This document shows, in pieces, positions 8,493-17,521 of a stretch of DNA of 64,000 nucleotides. The notes below the pieces were generated by a model. That model did no database searches, had not been told where the DNA came from, and was given only the letters and a program-made list of their open reading frames with translations. Positions within the stretch are counted from its first letter, which is position 1; every line of letters begins with the position of its first letter. This DNA is from Demequina sp. NBRC 110055 (GTDB lineage: Bacteria; Actinomycetota; Actinomycetes; Actinomycetales; Demequinaceae): the NCBI RefSeq assembly GCF_002090135.1, contig NZ_BBRL01000004.1, forward strand, positions 868,001 to 932,000, read 5' to 3'. A program made the translations under genes and the position numbers.

Positions 8493-9400
8493 CCCAGCCC
8501 GCGTCCCACGCGTTGAGCCAGCTTGACGCGCTCGAGGCGGAGGCCATCCACATCATTCGCGAGGTCGTCGCGCAGATGGAGAGGCCCGCCCTGCTGTTCT
8601 CGGGAGGCAAGGACTCGATCTGTCTGCTGCACCTCGCGATCAAGGCGTTCGCTCCGGCTCCCGTGCCGATGCCCGTCGTGCACATCGACACCGGCCAGAA
8701 CTTCCCCGAGGTCATCGAGTACCGCGACCGCGTGGTCGCACAGTACGGCCTGACGCTCGTCGTGGGCTCCGTCCAGGAGGCCATCGACGCGGGCAAGGTG
8801 CGCGAGGCGCCCGACGGGTCGCGCAACCGCATTCAGACGCCGGTGCTGCTCGAGACCATCGAGAACAACCGCTTTGACGCCTGCATGGGCGGCGCGCGCC
8901 GCGACGAGGAGAAGGCCCGCGCCAAGGAACGCGTGTTCTCCTTCCGCGACGAGTTTGGCCAGTGGGACCCCCGCAACCAGCGCCCCGAGTTGTGGAACCT
9001 GTACAACGGCAAGGTCCACCCCGGCGAGTCGATCCGCGTGTTCCCGCTGTCCAACTGGACCGAGCTGGACATCTGGGACTACATCCGCTCGCGCGACATC
9101 GAGGTCCCCTCGATCTACTACGCGCACGAGCGCGAGGTGTTTGTGCGCGACGGCATGTGGATGGCCGCCAACGAGTTCGCGGTGCCGCCGGAGGGCGTGC
9201 CCACCGAGGTCCGCAAGGTGCGCTACCGCACCGTGGGCGACGCGACGCTGACCGCGGCCGTCGAGTCCGAGGCGGACACCATCGACAAGATCATCGAGGA
9301 GACGGCGGCGACCCGCCTGACCGAGCGCGGTGCCACCCGCGGCGACGACCGAGTGTCCGAGGCCGCCATGGAGGACCGCAAGAAGGAGGGGTACTTCTAA
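8489..9400 (+). CDS. cysD: Sulfate adenylyltransferase subunit 2
   Basis: CysD is the catalytic small subunit of ATP sulfurylase and makes adenosine phosphosulfate from ATP and sulfate together with the GTPase CysN. The 303 residues carry the PP-loop signature FSGGKDS near residue 39, and the CysD segments HIDTGQNFPEVIEYRD, GGARRDEEKARAKERVFSFR and FPLSNWTELDIWDYI. The ATG at 8489 overlaps the cysQ stop and has GGAGAAG as ribosome site. The stop overlaps the cysN ATG by one base (TAATG). CysD and CysN need each other, and the tight coupling fits a 1:1 complex. Confidence 0.97.
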   Translation: MTQPASHALSQLDALEAEAIHIIREVVAQMERPALLFSGGKDSICLLHLAIKAFAPAPVPMPVVHIDTGQNFPEVIEYRDRVVAQYGLTLVVGSVQEAIDAGKVREAPDGSRNRIQTPVLLETIENNRFDACMGGARRDEEKARAKERVFSFRDEFGQWDPRNQRPELWNLYNGKVHPGESIRVFPLSNWTELDIWDYIRSRDIEVPSIYYAHEREVFVRDGMWMAANEFAVPPEGVPTEVRKVRYRTVGDATLTAAVESEADTIDKIIEETAATRLTERGATRGDDRVSEAAMEDRKKEGYF

Positions 9401-10644
9401 TGGACCTTCTGCGTTTCGCCACCGCCGGCTCCGTCGACGACGGCAAGTCCACCCTCATCGGCCGCCTGCTGTACGACTCCAAGTCGATCTTCGAGGACCA
9501 GCTGGAGTCCATCGAGCTCGCGTCGAAGAACCGTGGCGCCGAGACCACCGACCTGGCGCTCCTCACCGACGGCCTGCGTGCCGAGCGTGAGCAGGGCATC
9601 ACCATCGACGTGGCCTACCGCTACTTCGCGACCCCCAAGCGCAAGTTCATCATCGCGGACACTCCTGGCCACCAGCAGTACACGCGCAACATGGTGACCG
9701 GAGCCTCGACTGCCGACCTCGCGGTGATCCTCGTGGACGCTCGCAAGGGCCTCACCGAGCAGTCGCGCCGCCACGCCACCATCTCGTCGCTGCTGCGCGT
9801 GCCGCACATCGTGCTCGCCGTGAACAAGATGGACCTCGTCGACTACTCGCAGGAGCGCTTCGAGGAGATCTACGCCGAGTTCACGGAGTTCGCCTCCAAG
9901 CTCGACATCCCCGACCTCACCGCGATCCCGGTGTCCGCGCTCCTGGGCGACAACATCGTTGACCGCTCCACCTACATGGACTGGTACCAGGGCACGTCGC
10001 TGCTGTACCACCTGGAGAACGTCCACATCGCGTCGGACCGCAACCTCCAGGACGTGCGCTTCCCCGTGCAGTTCGTGGTGCGCCCCCAGACGGCCGAGCA
10101 CCCCGACTACCGCGGCTTCGCCGGCCAGGTGGCGTCCGGCATCCTCAAGGTGGGCGACGAGGTCATGGCGCTGCCCTCGGGTCTGTCGACCCGCGTGGCC
10201 GCGATCGACGGCCCCAACGGACCGCTCGACGAGGCCTACCCGCCCATGTCGGTGACCGTGCGGCTCGAGGACGAGATCGACATCTCGCGCGGCGACATCA
10301 TCTGCCGCAAGGGCAACCACCCCGAGCCGACGCAGGACATCGAGGCCACGGTGTGCTGGATGGACTCGTCCGCACTGAAGACGCGCGACAAGGTCGGGAT
10401 CCTCCACAACACCCGGATGGCGCGCGCCATGGTCAAGGACATCGCCTACGAACTCAACGTGAATACCCTTCACCGCGACCAGGAGGCGACCGAGCTGGGT
10501 CTCAACAGCATCGGCCGTGTGTCCCTTCGTGTCACCTCGCCGCTGCTGGTGGATGACTACGCGGAGAACCGCATCACGGGCTCGTTCATTTTGATCGACG
10601 AGGCGACCAACCGCACCGTCGGCGCCGGAGTGATCCGCAACTAA
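9400..10644 (+). CDS. cysN: Sulfate adenylyltransferase subunit 1 (GTPase)
   Basis: CysN is an EF-Tu-like GTPase that drives the ATP sulfurylase reaction of CysD. The 414 residues show G1 as GSVDDGKST, G3 as DTPGHQQYTRNMVTGAS and G4 as NKMD, then two beta-barrel domains. In mycobacteria and some others the same chain continues into APS kinase (CysNC); here it stops at the end of the GTPase part and the kinase is a separate gene two places downstream. It overlaps cysD by one base and is followed after 2 bases by the TauE/SafE permease gene. Confidence 0.97.
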   Translation: MDLLRFATAGSVDDGKSTLIGRLLYDSKSIFEDQLESIELASKNRGAETTDLALLTDGLRAEREQGITIDVAYRYFATPKRKFIIADTPGHQQYTRNMVTGASTADLAVILVDARKGLTEQSRRHATISSLLRVPHIVLAVNKMDLVDYSQERFEEIYAEFTEFASKLDIPDLTAIPVSALLGDNIVDRSTYMDWYQGTSLLYHLENVHIASDRNLQDVRFPVQFVVRPQTAEHPDYRGFAGQVASGILKVGDEVMALPSGLSTRVAAIDGPNGPLDEAYPPMSVTVRLEDEIDISRGDIICRKGNHPEPTQDIEATVCWMDSSALKTRDKVGILHNTRMARAMVKDIAYELNVNTLHRDQEATELGLNSIGRVSLRVTSPLLVDDYAENRITGSFILIDEATNRTVGAGVIRN

Positions 10645-10646
10645 CG

Positions 10647-11663
10647 ATGGAGATTGCCCTCCTCGTCCTCGCGGCGCTCGGCATCGGCGTGGTCGTCGGA
10701 CTGACGGGCATGGGCGGCGGCGCCCTCATGACGCCGACGCTCGTGTTCTTCTTCGGCATCCCGCCGGTGACCGCCGTGTCCTCCGACGTGGTGGCGTCCG
10801 CGTTCATGAAGCCCGCGGGCTCGTGGGTGCATATCCGGAACAAGACCGTGAACTGGCAGCTGGTTCGCTTGCTGGTGTATGGGTCGGTGCCGTCCGCGTT
10901 CTTGGGCGTGTTGGCGGCGCATTTCCTGATCGATCCCGCGGCCTTGCAGAGTTTTGTGAAGCACGCGCTGGGCGTGGTGCTGGTGATCGCTGCGGGCGGC
11001 TTGGCCGTGCGCGCGTATCTGCGACTGCGCGAGCGGGCGATGGTGCGGGACGGGCGGGCGATGGCGCTGCCCTTCGACAAGCCTGTGGTGGTGCCGCGTC
11101 CGGTGCCGACCATCCTGGTGGGCGTGTTCGGCGGGCTGATGGTGGGGCTGACCTCCGTGGGCTCTGGCTCGCTGATCATCATTGCTCTGATGGCGCTGTA
11201 CCCGGCGCTGAAGGCGAACCAGCTGGTGGGAACCGACCTGGTGCAGGCGGTGCCGCTGGTGGTCGCCGCCTCTGTAGCGCACCTCGCGTTTGGCGACGTG
11301 GATTGGTCCGTGACCCTGCCGGTGATTATCGGCTCGATCCCCGGCACGTACCTGGGAGCGCAGCTGTCCTCGCGGGTCTCCGGCGGGATCGTGCGCCGCG
11401 CGCTCGTGTTTGTGCTGACGCTGTCGGGCCTGAAGATGATGGGGCTGTCCAACACGATCGCGTTCTCCGCGGTCGGTGCGCAGATGGTGCTCGGGACGCT
11501 CGCGTGGGGCTGGATCCGGCACCGCCTGGGCTTCGCGTTCTTCACGTTCCAGGAGAAGGGCACGGCGGCGACGCAGTTGTCGGCCGCGCCGTCATCGGCC
11601 TCGCCCTCGCCGGCCTCGCCCGATCCATCGTTACCCTCCCCCGACCCAAGCCAGGAGAAGTAA
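10647..11663 (+). CDS. TauE/SafE family membrane transporter, probable sulfate/sulfite permease
   Basis: The 338-residue product has about eight membrane segments in two similar halves, each opening with a Gly-rich motif (GVVVGLTGMGGGALMTPTLV near residue 12 and GLMVGLTSVGSGSLIIIALM near 165). This is the hallmark of the TauE/SafE (formerly DUF81) family. Members move sulfur oxyanions or organosulfonates; in Corynebacterium a family member in the cys cluster acts as the sulfate permease (CysZ). Its place between cysN and cysC makes sulfate uptake the most likely role, with sulfite export as the alternative. The tail beyond residue 305 is Ala/Ser/Pro-rich. The stop overlaps the cysC start by one base (TAATG). 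Confidence 0.85.
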   Translation: MEIALLVLAALGIGVVVGLTGMGGGALMTPTLVFFFGIPPVTAVSSDVVASAFMKPAGSWVHIRNKTVNWQLVRLLVYGSVPSAFLGVLAAHFLIDPAALQSFVKHALGVVLVIAAGGLAVRAYLRLRERAMVRDGRAMALPFDKPVVVPRPVPTILVGVFGGLMVGLTSVGSGSLIIIALMALYPALKANQLVGTDLVQAVPLVVAASVAHLAFGDVDWSVTLPVIIGSIPGTYLGAQLSSRVSGGIVRRALVFVLTLSGLKMMGLSNTIAFSAVGAQMVLGTLAWGWIRHRLGFAFFTFQEKGTAATQLSAAPSSASPSPASPDPSLPSPDPSQEK

Positions 11664-12823
11664 TGCACGGCGTTCGCCTCAGCCCGCAGCAGCTCAACGA
11701 ACTGGAGCTCATGCGCATCGGCGCGTACGGGCCCACGCCGCGATACTTGCTGCCGGCCGCGGGGGCGACCCAGGCATCGGCCGCCGTGAGCGCCTCCCTG
11801 GTCGCGGGCGCTCATATCGCCACCCTCCGCATCCCGGATATCGCGCCGGGACGGACCGTGACGCTGCTCGACACCGAGGCGACACCCATCGCCACCGTGG
11901 ACGTTGACGATCGGCGAACGTCGGCGGCCGGGACGTGGATCGCCGGTCCCGTGACCATGGTGCGCGAGCCCGCGCTGCCGCTGCTGCCCGAGCTGCGTCC
12001 CGCGGCGTTCGACGATCTCGCCGAGGACGCCACGCTGCTCCTGGGCCGCCGTTCCGGCGCGTTGGCCGGAACGGTCATTGTGCTGGACGAGGGTGACCCG
12101 TCGGCGCTGTCCTCCTCTGTCCGTTCCCTGCAGCGCGACGGGCTCGACGTGCGCGTGCTGCCCCGGCCGGCCGCCGAGCACGTCTCCGGCGACGCGTCCG
12201 TCGAGCTGCTGGAGCACCTCGCCTCCGTGGTGTGCGCCTCCAATGTGGTCGTGCAGCGCGGGTCGACGCGCGCGCCCGGCGACGGCGCCGTGGTGTTGTT
12301 TACGGGCCTGTCCGGTTCGGGCAAGTCGACTATCGCGCGGCAGGTGACGCGACGCCTGCGCGCCGACGGCTCGCAGCGTGTCACGCTGCTGGACGGCGAC
12401 GAGGTGCGGGCGATGCTGTCCTCGGGGTTGGGGTTCTCGCGAGCTGACCGTGAGCTGAATGTGCGGCGTATCGGCTGGGTAGGGTCGCTGGTGTCGTCGC
12501 ACGGCGGCATGGCGATCTGCGCTCCCATCGCGCCCTACGAGTCGATGCGTGCCGAGATGCGGGAGATGGCCGAACGCGTGGGTCGTTTTGTGCTGGTCCA
12601 CGTGGCGACGCCGTTGGAGGTATGCGAGGCGCGCGACCGCAAGGGCCTGTACGCGGCGGCGCGTCGAGGTGAGATTGCCGAGTTCACAGGCATCTCGGAC
12701 CCGTACGAGACGCCCGCCGACGCTGATGTGGTGGTGGGGGCCAACGGCGAGTCGGTGGAGGAATGCGCCGCCGAGGTGGTGCGGTACCTGACGGCGTCGA
12801 GCGGCGGGGACTACACGATCTGA
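11663..12823 (+). CDS. cysC: Adenylyl-sulfate kinase with an ATP-sulfurylase-like N-terminal domain
   Basis: APS kinase phosphorylates adenosine phosphosulfate to PAPS. The kinase domain (about residues 207-386) has the P-loop GLSGSGKST, the DGDEVR motif and FSRADRELNVRRIGWVG, which binds APS. The first 205 residues are not part of ordinary CysC. They begin LSPQQLNELELMRIGAYGP, very like the N-terminal PUA-like domain of single-chain ATP sulfurylase (Sat), and continue with VTLLDTEATPIATVDVDD and AGTWIAGPV, which also fit that domain. The adenylyltransferase domain of Sat is absent; CysDN supplies that activity. The protein is thus a Sat-CysC type fusion that lost its middle domain, or an intentional PUA-kinase fusion. 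Last gene of the operon. Confidence 0.88.
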   Translation: MHGVRLSPQQLNELELMRIGAYGPTPRYLLPAAGATQASAAVSASLVAGAHIATLRIPDIAPGRTVTLLDTEATPIATVDVDDRRTSAAGTWIAGPVTMVREPALPLLPELRPAAFDDLAEDATLLLGRRSGALAGTVIVLDEGDPSALSSSVRSLQRDGLDVRVLPRPAAEHVSGDASVELLEHLASVVCASNVVVQRGSTRAPGDGAVVLFTGLSGSGKSTIARQVTRRLRADGSQRVTLLDGDEVRAMLSSGLGFSRADRELNVRRIGWVGSLVSSHGGMAICAPIAPYESMRAEMREMAERVGRFVLVHVATPLEVCEARDRKGLYAAARRGEIAEFTGISDPYETPADADVVVGANGESVEECAAEVVRYLTASSGGDYTI

Positions 12824-12856
12824 CCTGCCGGCTTCGGCCCGTGCCCGGCGCGCCCC

Positions 12857-12964
12857 CGTACCGCTCAACACGCGGCTGGTGCGCGTGGGACGCATGTGCC
12901 CCGTGTGCATGCACACCAGCCCCGTCCTCCCTACCAGTCACAGGTGTGTGTTGAGCGGTACGCG
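12857..12964 (+). repeat. Palindromic intergenic element, family A copy 1
   Basis: About 108 bp with terminal inverted repeats: CGTACCGCTCAACACGCG at the left and its near-complement ending TTGAGCGGTACG at the right. It starts 33 bases after cysC and lies before the DUF559 gene. The interior contains further short dyads (GCATGTGC with GTGCATGC). Related copies are at 13948 and 26403 and, with different ends, at 23555, 37837 and 41792. Confidence 0.85.
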
Positions 12965-13092
12965 GAAGGCCGGCATCCGGACCGGGCAGCGCGGCGCATG
13001 GGCGCCGTCCACAGGCGCGTGAACGCGGGTGGTTCTTCACAGCCGTGAGGGTGCCGGCCCTCTTCGTGGTGCGGTTCGCGCACGGTGGGGCG

Positions 13093-13935
13093 ATGGACCC
13101 GGTGCGCGCCGTCATGAGACTCGGCGGGGCCGCGCGCCGCGGCACGCTGCTCGCGCAGGGAGTGACCCGCCGCGCGATCGATGCCGCAGTTCGCGATGGC
13201 GCACTCTGCCGACCCTTCACCGGGGTGCTGGCCCTCCCGCACGCATACCCATACGCGGCGCAAGCCTGCTACTTCGACGCGCGGGTTTCGTGTGTCAGTG
13301 CGGTGCGCGCACACGGACTGCGGCTTCTCGATCCCGCCGAGGATCTTCACCTCGAGATCGCGGCAGCGCGGGGCGGTACTGCGAGCGAATCCAAGGCGCG
13401 GGAGGGCGTGGTGCTTCACCGGACGCGCAGCCACAGGCAGGGGAGCCGGATCGTGCCGGTCGCCCGTGCGCTCGACATGATGAGCCATTGCGTGAGTCCC
13501 CTCGCTCAGTTGGTCGCTATCGACCATGCGCTCGCACGCGGTGACCTGCGGCGCTCGGAGATGGCGGACTTCACCGTGACTCCGCTCACCACGAGGCGGT
13601 GGCTTGAGCACGCGGCAGAGCCAGGTGCGGGCTCGGTGCCCGAGACGTGTGCGCGAGTAGCGATGCGGGCAGCGGGCCTGCATGTGGAGGTCCAGGCTTC
13701 TCTCGGCAACGGGAAGAGAGCGGACTTTCTTGTGGAAGGTGTGCTCTATGTCGAGATCGACGGAAAGAGTTATCACAGCGACCCCGGTCAATTCACCGAA
13801 GACCGGCGGCGAGACCGCAGGATCGTCGCAGAGCAAAAGAGCGTGATCCGCTTCGCCTATGCGGACGCCGTGTACCACCCGGACCGCCTCGTGGCGGATG
13901 TGTTGGCCTGCCTGGAGGCCATCCGGACCCGGTGA
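13093..13935 (+). CDS. DUF559 (PD-(D/E)XK, Vsr-like) nuclease-domain protein with AbiEi-like N-terminus
   Basis: The C-terminal 90 residues form a DUF559 domain: an early helix (SVPETCARVAMRAAG), then RADFLVEG, VEIDGKSYHSD and FTEDRRRDRRIV, which give the D...ExD/K arrangement of Vsr-like endonucleases. The N-terminus (RLGGAARRGTLLAQGVTRR with a following DGALCRPFTGVLAL) resembles the winged-helix domain of AbiEi antitoxins. Such two-domain proteins are frequent in actinobacteria and of unproven function. I place the start at ATG 13093 after GGTGGGG; a GTG at 13045 is possible. Family A palindromic elements lie on both sides (12857-12964 and 13948-14055), so the gene looks like a small cassette placed between cysC and ftsH. 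Confidence 0.75.
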   Translation: MDPVRAVMRLGGAARRGTLLAQGVTRRAIDAAVRDGALCRPFTGVLALPHAYPYAAQACYFDARVSCVSAVRAHGLRLLDPAEDLHLEIAAARGGTASESKAREGVVLHRTRSHRQGSRIVPVARALDMMSHCVSPLAQLVAIDHALARGDLRRSEMADFTVTPLTTRRWLEHAAEPGAGSVPETCARVAMRAAGLHVEVQASLGNGKRADFLVEGVLYVEIDGKSYHSDPGQFTEDRRRDRRIVAEQKSVIRFAYADAVYHPDRLVADVLACLEAIRTR

Positions 13936-13947
13936 AGTCTCCGCCCG

Positions 13948-14055
13948 CGTACCGCGCAACACACGGCTGGTGCGAGTGGGGCGGCGGGGGCAGGAGCGCA
14001 TGCCCATGAGTCCCTTACGCCACATCAGTCCCAGGTGTGTGGTGAGCGGTACGCG
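13948..14055 (+). repeat. Palindromic intergenic element, family A copy 2
   Basis: About 108 bp. The left end CGTACCGCGCAACACAC pairs with a right end reading GTGTGGTGAGCGGTACG, with two mismatches. It begins 12 bases after the DUF559 gene and ends 55 bases before the ftsH -10 hexamer. With copy 1 it brackets the nuclease gene as a direct repeat of the whole element. Confidence 0.85.
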
Positions 14056-14110
14056 CGGGACCCAAGAACGCCCACAGCGAAACCCTTCACAGCCACCCCG
14101 TGGCCTCGCG

Positions 14111-14116
14111 TAGTCT
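14111..14116 (+). promoter_or_regulatory. Putative -10 of ftsH
   Basis: TAGTCT ends 9 bases before the ftsH ATG, so the transcript would have at most a 2-3 base leader. No ribosome-binding site lies between the hexamer and the start. Confidence 0.5.
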
Positions 14117-14125
14117 CGTAGCACC

Positions 14126-16135
14126 ATGAAGAATGCCTTCAGTCTGCGCCGCATCATTCCGCTGATCATCCTGGCAGTTGTGCTGGGGTGGCTCGTCTCC
14201 GGGCTGTTTGCGCCGCGCGTGCAGCAGATCGACACCTCGCAGGGCATCGCGCTGCTGGAGGCCAACCTGGTGGACCAGGCGAAGATGGTCGACGGCGACC
14301 AGCGCGTCGAGCTGGTGCTGATCGAGGACTTCGCTGACAACCTCCCGGATGACGCTCCCAAGGAGTGGGCGGACTACGAGGACCGCGTCGAGTTCTTCTA
14401 CGTCGCGCCGCAGGGTGAGCAGGTCGTCGACGCGATCACAGCCGCCGACCCCGCCGGCGGCTACGACTCCGAGGTTCCGCAGACCTCCATCTGGACCACC
14501 ATCCTCTTCACCTTCCTGCCGATCCTGCTGCTGGTGGGCCTGTTCTGGTTCCTGATGTCGTCCATGCAGGGTGGCGGCGGCCGCCTCATGCAGTTCGGCA
14601 AGTCGAAGGCCTCGCTGGTCACGCCCGACACCCCGACCGTGAAGTTTGACGATGTCGCCGGTGTGGACGAGGCGGTCGATGAGCTGCGCGAGATCCAGGA
14701 GTTCCTCGAAGCCCCCGCGAAGTTCCAGGCCGTGGGCGCGAAGATCCCCAAGGGCGTGTTGCTGTACGGCCCTCCCGGCACCGGTAAGACGTTGCTTGCG
14801 CGCGCCGTCGCGGGCGAGGCCGGAGTGCCGTTCTTCCACATCTCCGGTTCGGACTTCGTCGAGATGTTCGTCGGTGTCGGTGCGAGCCGCGTGCGTGACC
14901 TGTTCGAGCAGGCCAAGAAGAACGCGCCCGCGATCATCTTCGTCGACGAGATCGACGCCGTCGGTCGCCACCGCGGCGCCGGCATGGGCGGCGGTCACGA
15001 CGAGCGCGAGCAGACGCTGAACCAGATGCTCGTCGAGATGGATGGCTTCGGCGCCACCACCAACGTCATCATCATCGCGGCCACCAACCGCCCCGACATC
15101 CTCGACCCCGCGCTGCTGCGCCCGGGCCGCTTCGACCGCCAGGTGGGCGTCGACGGGCCTGACCTCAAGGGCCGCCTGAAGGTCCTCGAGGTGCACTCGA
15201 AGGGCAAGCCGATGGCGCCCGAGGTGGACCTCGAGGTCATCGCCCGTCGCACCCCTGGTTTCACGGGCGCCGACCTCGCCAACGTCCTCAACGAGGCCGC
15301 GCTGCTCACCGCCCGCAAGGATGGCCAGCTCATCGGCCCCGTCGAGTTGGACGAGGCCATCGACCGCGTCATTGCCGGCCCGCAGAAGCGCACCCGCGTC
15401 ATGAACGACCACGACAAGACCGTCACCGCGTACCACGAGGGCGGTCACGCGCTCGTGGCGGCCGCGATGAACCACACGGACCCCGTCACCAAGGTCACGA
15501 TCCTCCCGCGCGGCCGCGCCCTGGGCTACACGATGGTGATGCCACAGGAGGACCGCTACTCCAAGACGCGTAACCAGCTGCTCGACAACCTCGCGTATGC
15601 GATGGGCGGGCGCATCGCCGAGGAACTCGTATTCGGCGACCCGTCCACCGGCGCCAGCAACGACATCTCGCAGGCCACCGACATCGCCCGCCAGATGGTG
15701 ACCGAGTACGGCATGTCCACGGACATCGGCTCGGTGCGCCTGGCCGGCAGCTCGGGCGAGGTCTTCATGGGCCGCGACATGGGCCACGGCCGCGACTACT
15801 CCGAGCAGAACGCCGCGATCGTCGACCGCGAGGTCCGCACGCTCATGGACAACGCCATGGCCGAGGCCACCAAGGCGCTGCAGAACAACCGCGCCCTGCT
15901 CGACCGCCTCGCCGAGGAGCTCCTGGAGAAGGAGACCCTCAACGAGACCGAGCTGGCCGAGATCTTCGCCGACGTGAAGAAGGTCGCCAAGCGCAAGCAC
16001 TGGGTCAGCGGCGAGTGGGCGCCCAAGACCGCGCCGCGCAAGAAGCCCGTCACCGCGCCTGCCCCGCCTCTCGAGGAGCCCAAGGACACCGTGGGCGAGG
16101 AGCCCGTGGAAGCGGAACCGACGGACCAGGCATGA
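14126..16135 (+). CDS. ftsH: ATP-dependent zinc metalloprotease FtsH
   Basis: FtsH is a hexameric membrane AAA+ protease that degrades damaged membrane and short-lived cytoplasmic proteins. Of 669 residues, membrane segments lie near 8-28 and 124-146 with an extracytoplasmic domain between. The AAA module has Walker A GPPGTGKT near residue 215, Walker B IIFVDEID and the second region of homology ending RPGRFDR. The zinc site is HEGGH near residue 437. The C-terminal 45 residues are Pro/Lys/Glu-rich, typical of actinobacterial FtsH. Its stop overlaps the folE start (ATGA), so it heads a ftsH-fol operon. Confidence 0.98.
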   Translation: MKNAFSLRRIIPLIILAVVLGWLVSGLFAPRVQQIDTSQGIALLEANLVDQAKMVDGDQRVELVLIEDFADNLPDDAPKEWADYEDRVEFFYVAPQGEQVVDAITAADPAGGYDSEVPQTSIWTTILFTFLPILLLVGLFWFLMSSMQGGGGRLMQFGKSKASLVTPDTPTVKFDDVAGVDEAVDELREIQEFLEAPAKFQAVGAKIPKGVLLYGPPGTGKTLLARAVAGEAGVPFFHISGSDFVEMFVGVGASRVRDLFEQAKKNAPAIIFVDEIDAVGRHRGAGMGGGHDEREQTLNQMLVEMDGFGATTNVIIIAATNRPDILDPALLRPGRFDRQVGVDGPDLKGRLKVLEVHSKGKPMAPEVDLEVIARRTPGFTGADLANVLNEAALLTARKDGQLIGPVELDEAIDRVIAGPQKRTRVMNDHDKTVTAYHEGGHALVAAAMNHTDPVTKVTILPRGRALGYTMVMPQEDRYSKTRNQLLDNLAYAMGGRIAEELVFGDPSTGASNDISQATDIARQMVTEYGMSTDIGSVRLAGSSGEVFMGRDMGHGRDYSEQNAAIVDREVRTLMDNAMAEATKALQNNRALLDRLAEELLEKETLNETELAEIFADVKKVAKRKHWVSGEWAPKTAPRKKPVTAPAPPLEEPKDTVGEEPVEAEPTDQA

Positions 16136-16698
16136 CGGTCGACCACGCGCGCGCCGAGGCCGCCGTCCGCGAGCTGCTGCTCGCCATCGGCGAGGACCCC
16201 GACCGCGACGGCCTGAAGGACACACCCGGCCGCGTGGCGCGTGCCTACGACGAGTTTTTCGCGGGCCTTCACCAGGACGCCGGCGACATCCTCAGCACCG
16301 TCTTCGAGCTGGGCCACGAGGAGATGATCCTCGTCAAGGACATTGAGCTGTACTCGATGTGCGAGCACCACCTGGTGCCGTTCCACGGCGTGGCCCACGT
16401 GGCCTACATTCCCGGCGAGGACGGCCGCATCACCGGACTCAGTAAGTTGGCTCGCTTAGTCGAGATGTATGCGCGACGCCCCCAGGTGCAGGAGCGCCTC
16501 ACCACGCAGGTCGCCGACGCCCTCGTCACCCATCTGGGTGCCCGCGGCGTGATCGTCGTGGTCGAGGCCGAGCACCTCTGTATGTCGATGCGCGGCATTC
16601 GCAAGCCCGGCTCCCGCACCGTCACGAGCGCCGTGCGCGGCATCATGCGCGACGGCGCCACCCGCGCGGAAGCCATGAGCCTCATCCTCGGGAAATAG
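16132..16698 (+). CDS. folE: GTP cyclohydrolase I
   Basis: FolE opens the guanine ring of GTP to give 7,8-dihydroneopterin triphosphate, the first step of tetrahydrofolate synthesis. The 188 residues include [20 protein letters not shown], the zinc and catalytic segment [35 protein letters not shown] and [12 protein letters not shown] with the second zinc Cys. This is the full family pattern and length. The ATG at 16132 overlaps the ftsH stop and is chosen because it begins the normal helical N-terminus ([13 protein letters not shown]). Next is folP after 3 bases. Confidence 0.97.
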   Translation: MTVDHARAEAAVRELLLAIGEDPDRDGLKDTPGRVARAYDEFFAGLHQDAGDILSTVFELGHEEMILVKDIELYSMCEHHLVPFHGVAHVAYIPGEDGRITGLSKLARLVEMYARRPQVQERLTTQVADALVTHLGARGVIVVVEAEHLCMSMRGIRKPGSRTVTSAVRGIMRDGATRAEAMSLILGK

Positions 16699-16701
16699 TC
16701 C

Positions 16702-17517
16702 ATGACGCTCGTCATGGGGATCCTCAACGTCACCCCTGACAGCTTCAGCGACGGGGGTCGCTGGGATACGGCCGATGCCGCACTCGCCCACGGCATCCGC
16801 CTCGCCCGAGACGGGGCTCACCTCGTCGACGTCGGCGGCGAATCCACGCGTCCGGGTGCCGAGCGCGTGAGCCCCGAGGAGGAGCTCACCCGGGTGGTGC
16901 CGGTCGTGTCCGGCCTGGTCGAGGCCGGGATTGCGGTCTCCGTCGACACCATGCGCGCCTCCACCGCGGCCGCGGCGCTCGAGGCCGGCGCGAGCATCAT
17001 CAACGACGTCTCGGGCGGCCTCGCCGACCCGGAGATGGCCGCCGTGATCGCCGGCGCCGGCTGTGACTACATCGCCATGCATTGGCGCGCGCATTCGACC
17101 CAGATGGACGGCCTCGACAGGTATGACGACGTGGTGGCGGAGGTGCGCGACGAGCTCGCCGCGCGCGTGGACGCGCTGACCGCCGCGGGCGTCGACCCCG
17201 CACGGATCATCCTCGATCCCGGCCTCGGATTCTCGAAGGTCGCCGCCTCCAACTGGCCGCTCCTCGCAGATATCCCCGGATGGGCCGGAGACGCCCGCGT
17301 GCTGATCGGTGCGAGCCGCAAGCGCTTCTTAGGTGCCGCCGTTGAGCGGGAGGGGCGTGACGCATCGGCCGCCTCCAGGGACCACGCGACGACGGCCATC
17401 ACGGCCCTCGCGGCCGAGCGCGGCGTGTGGGCCGTGCGGGTCCACGATGCCGGGGCAGCAAGGGACGCGATCAGTGTCGTGTCCGCTTGGCAGAACGCCG
17501 AACACACGCAAGAGTGA
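16702..17517 (+). CDS. folP: Dihydropteroate synthase
   Basis: FolP joins p-aminobenzoate to 6-hydroxymethyl-dihydropterin pyrophosphate and is the sulfonamide target. The 271-residue TIM barrel shows MGILNVTPDSFSDGG at the start, the pterin-site loop VGGESTRPGA, and later DPGLGFSK and IGASRKRFLG, all diagnostic. ATG at 16702 lies 3 bases after folE. The folB-folK fusion follows after 4 bases with an overlapping AGGA ribosome site, consistent with one operon for the pathway. Confidence 0.97.
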   Translation: MTLVMGILNVTPDSFSDGGRWDTADAALAHGIRLARDGAHLVDVGGESTRPGAERVSPEEELTRVVPVVSGLVEAGIAVSVDTMRASTAAAALEAGASIINDVSGGLADPEMAAVIAGAGCDYIAMHWRAHSTQMDGLDRYDDVVAEVRDELAARVDALTAAGVDPARIILDPGLGFSKVAASNWPLLADIPGWAGDARVLIGASRKRFLGAAVEREGRDASAASRDHATTAITALAAERGVWAVRVHDAGAARDAISVVSAWQNAEHTQE

Positions 17518-17521
17518 GGAC

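Noticed and set aside
12857..14055. Insertion sequence formed by A1, the DUF559 gene and A2
   Set aside because: No transposase motif or target-site duplication is seen, and the repeats also occur singly elsewhere. I keep it as a cassette hypothesis only.
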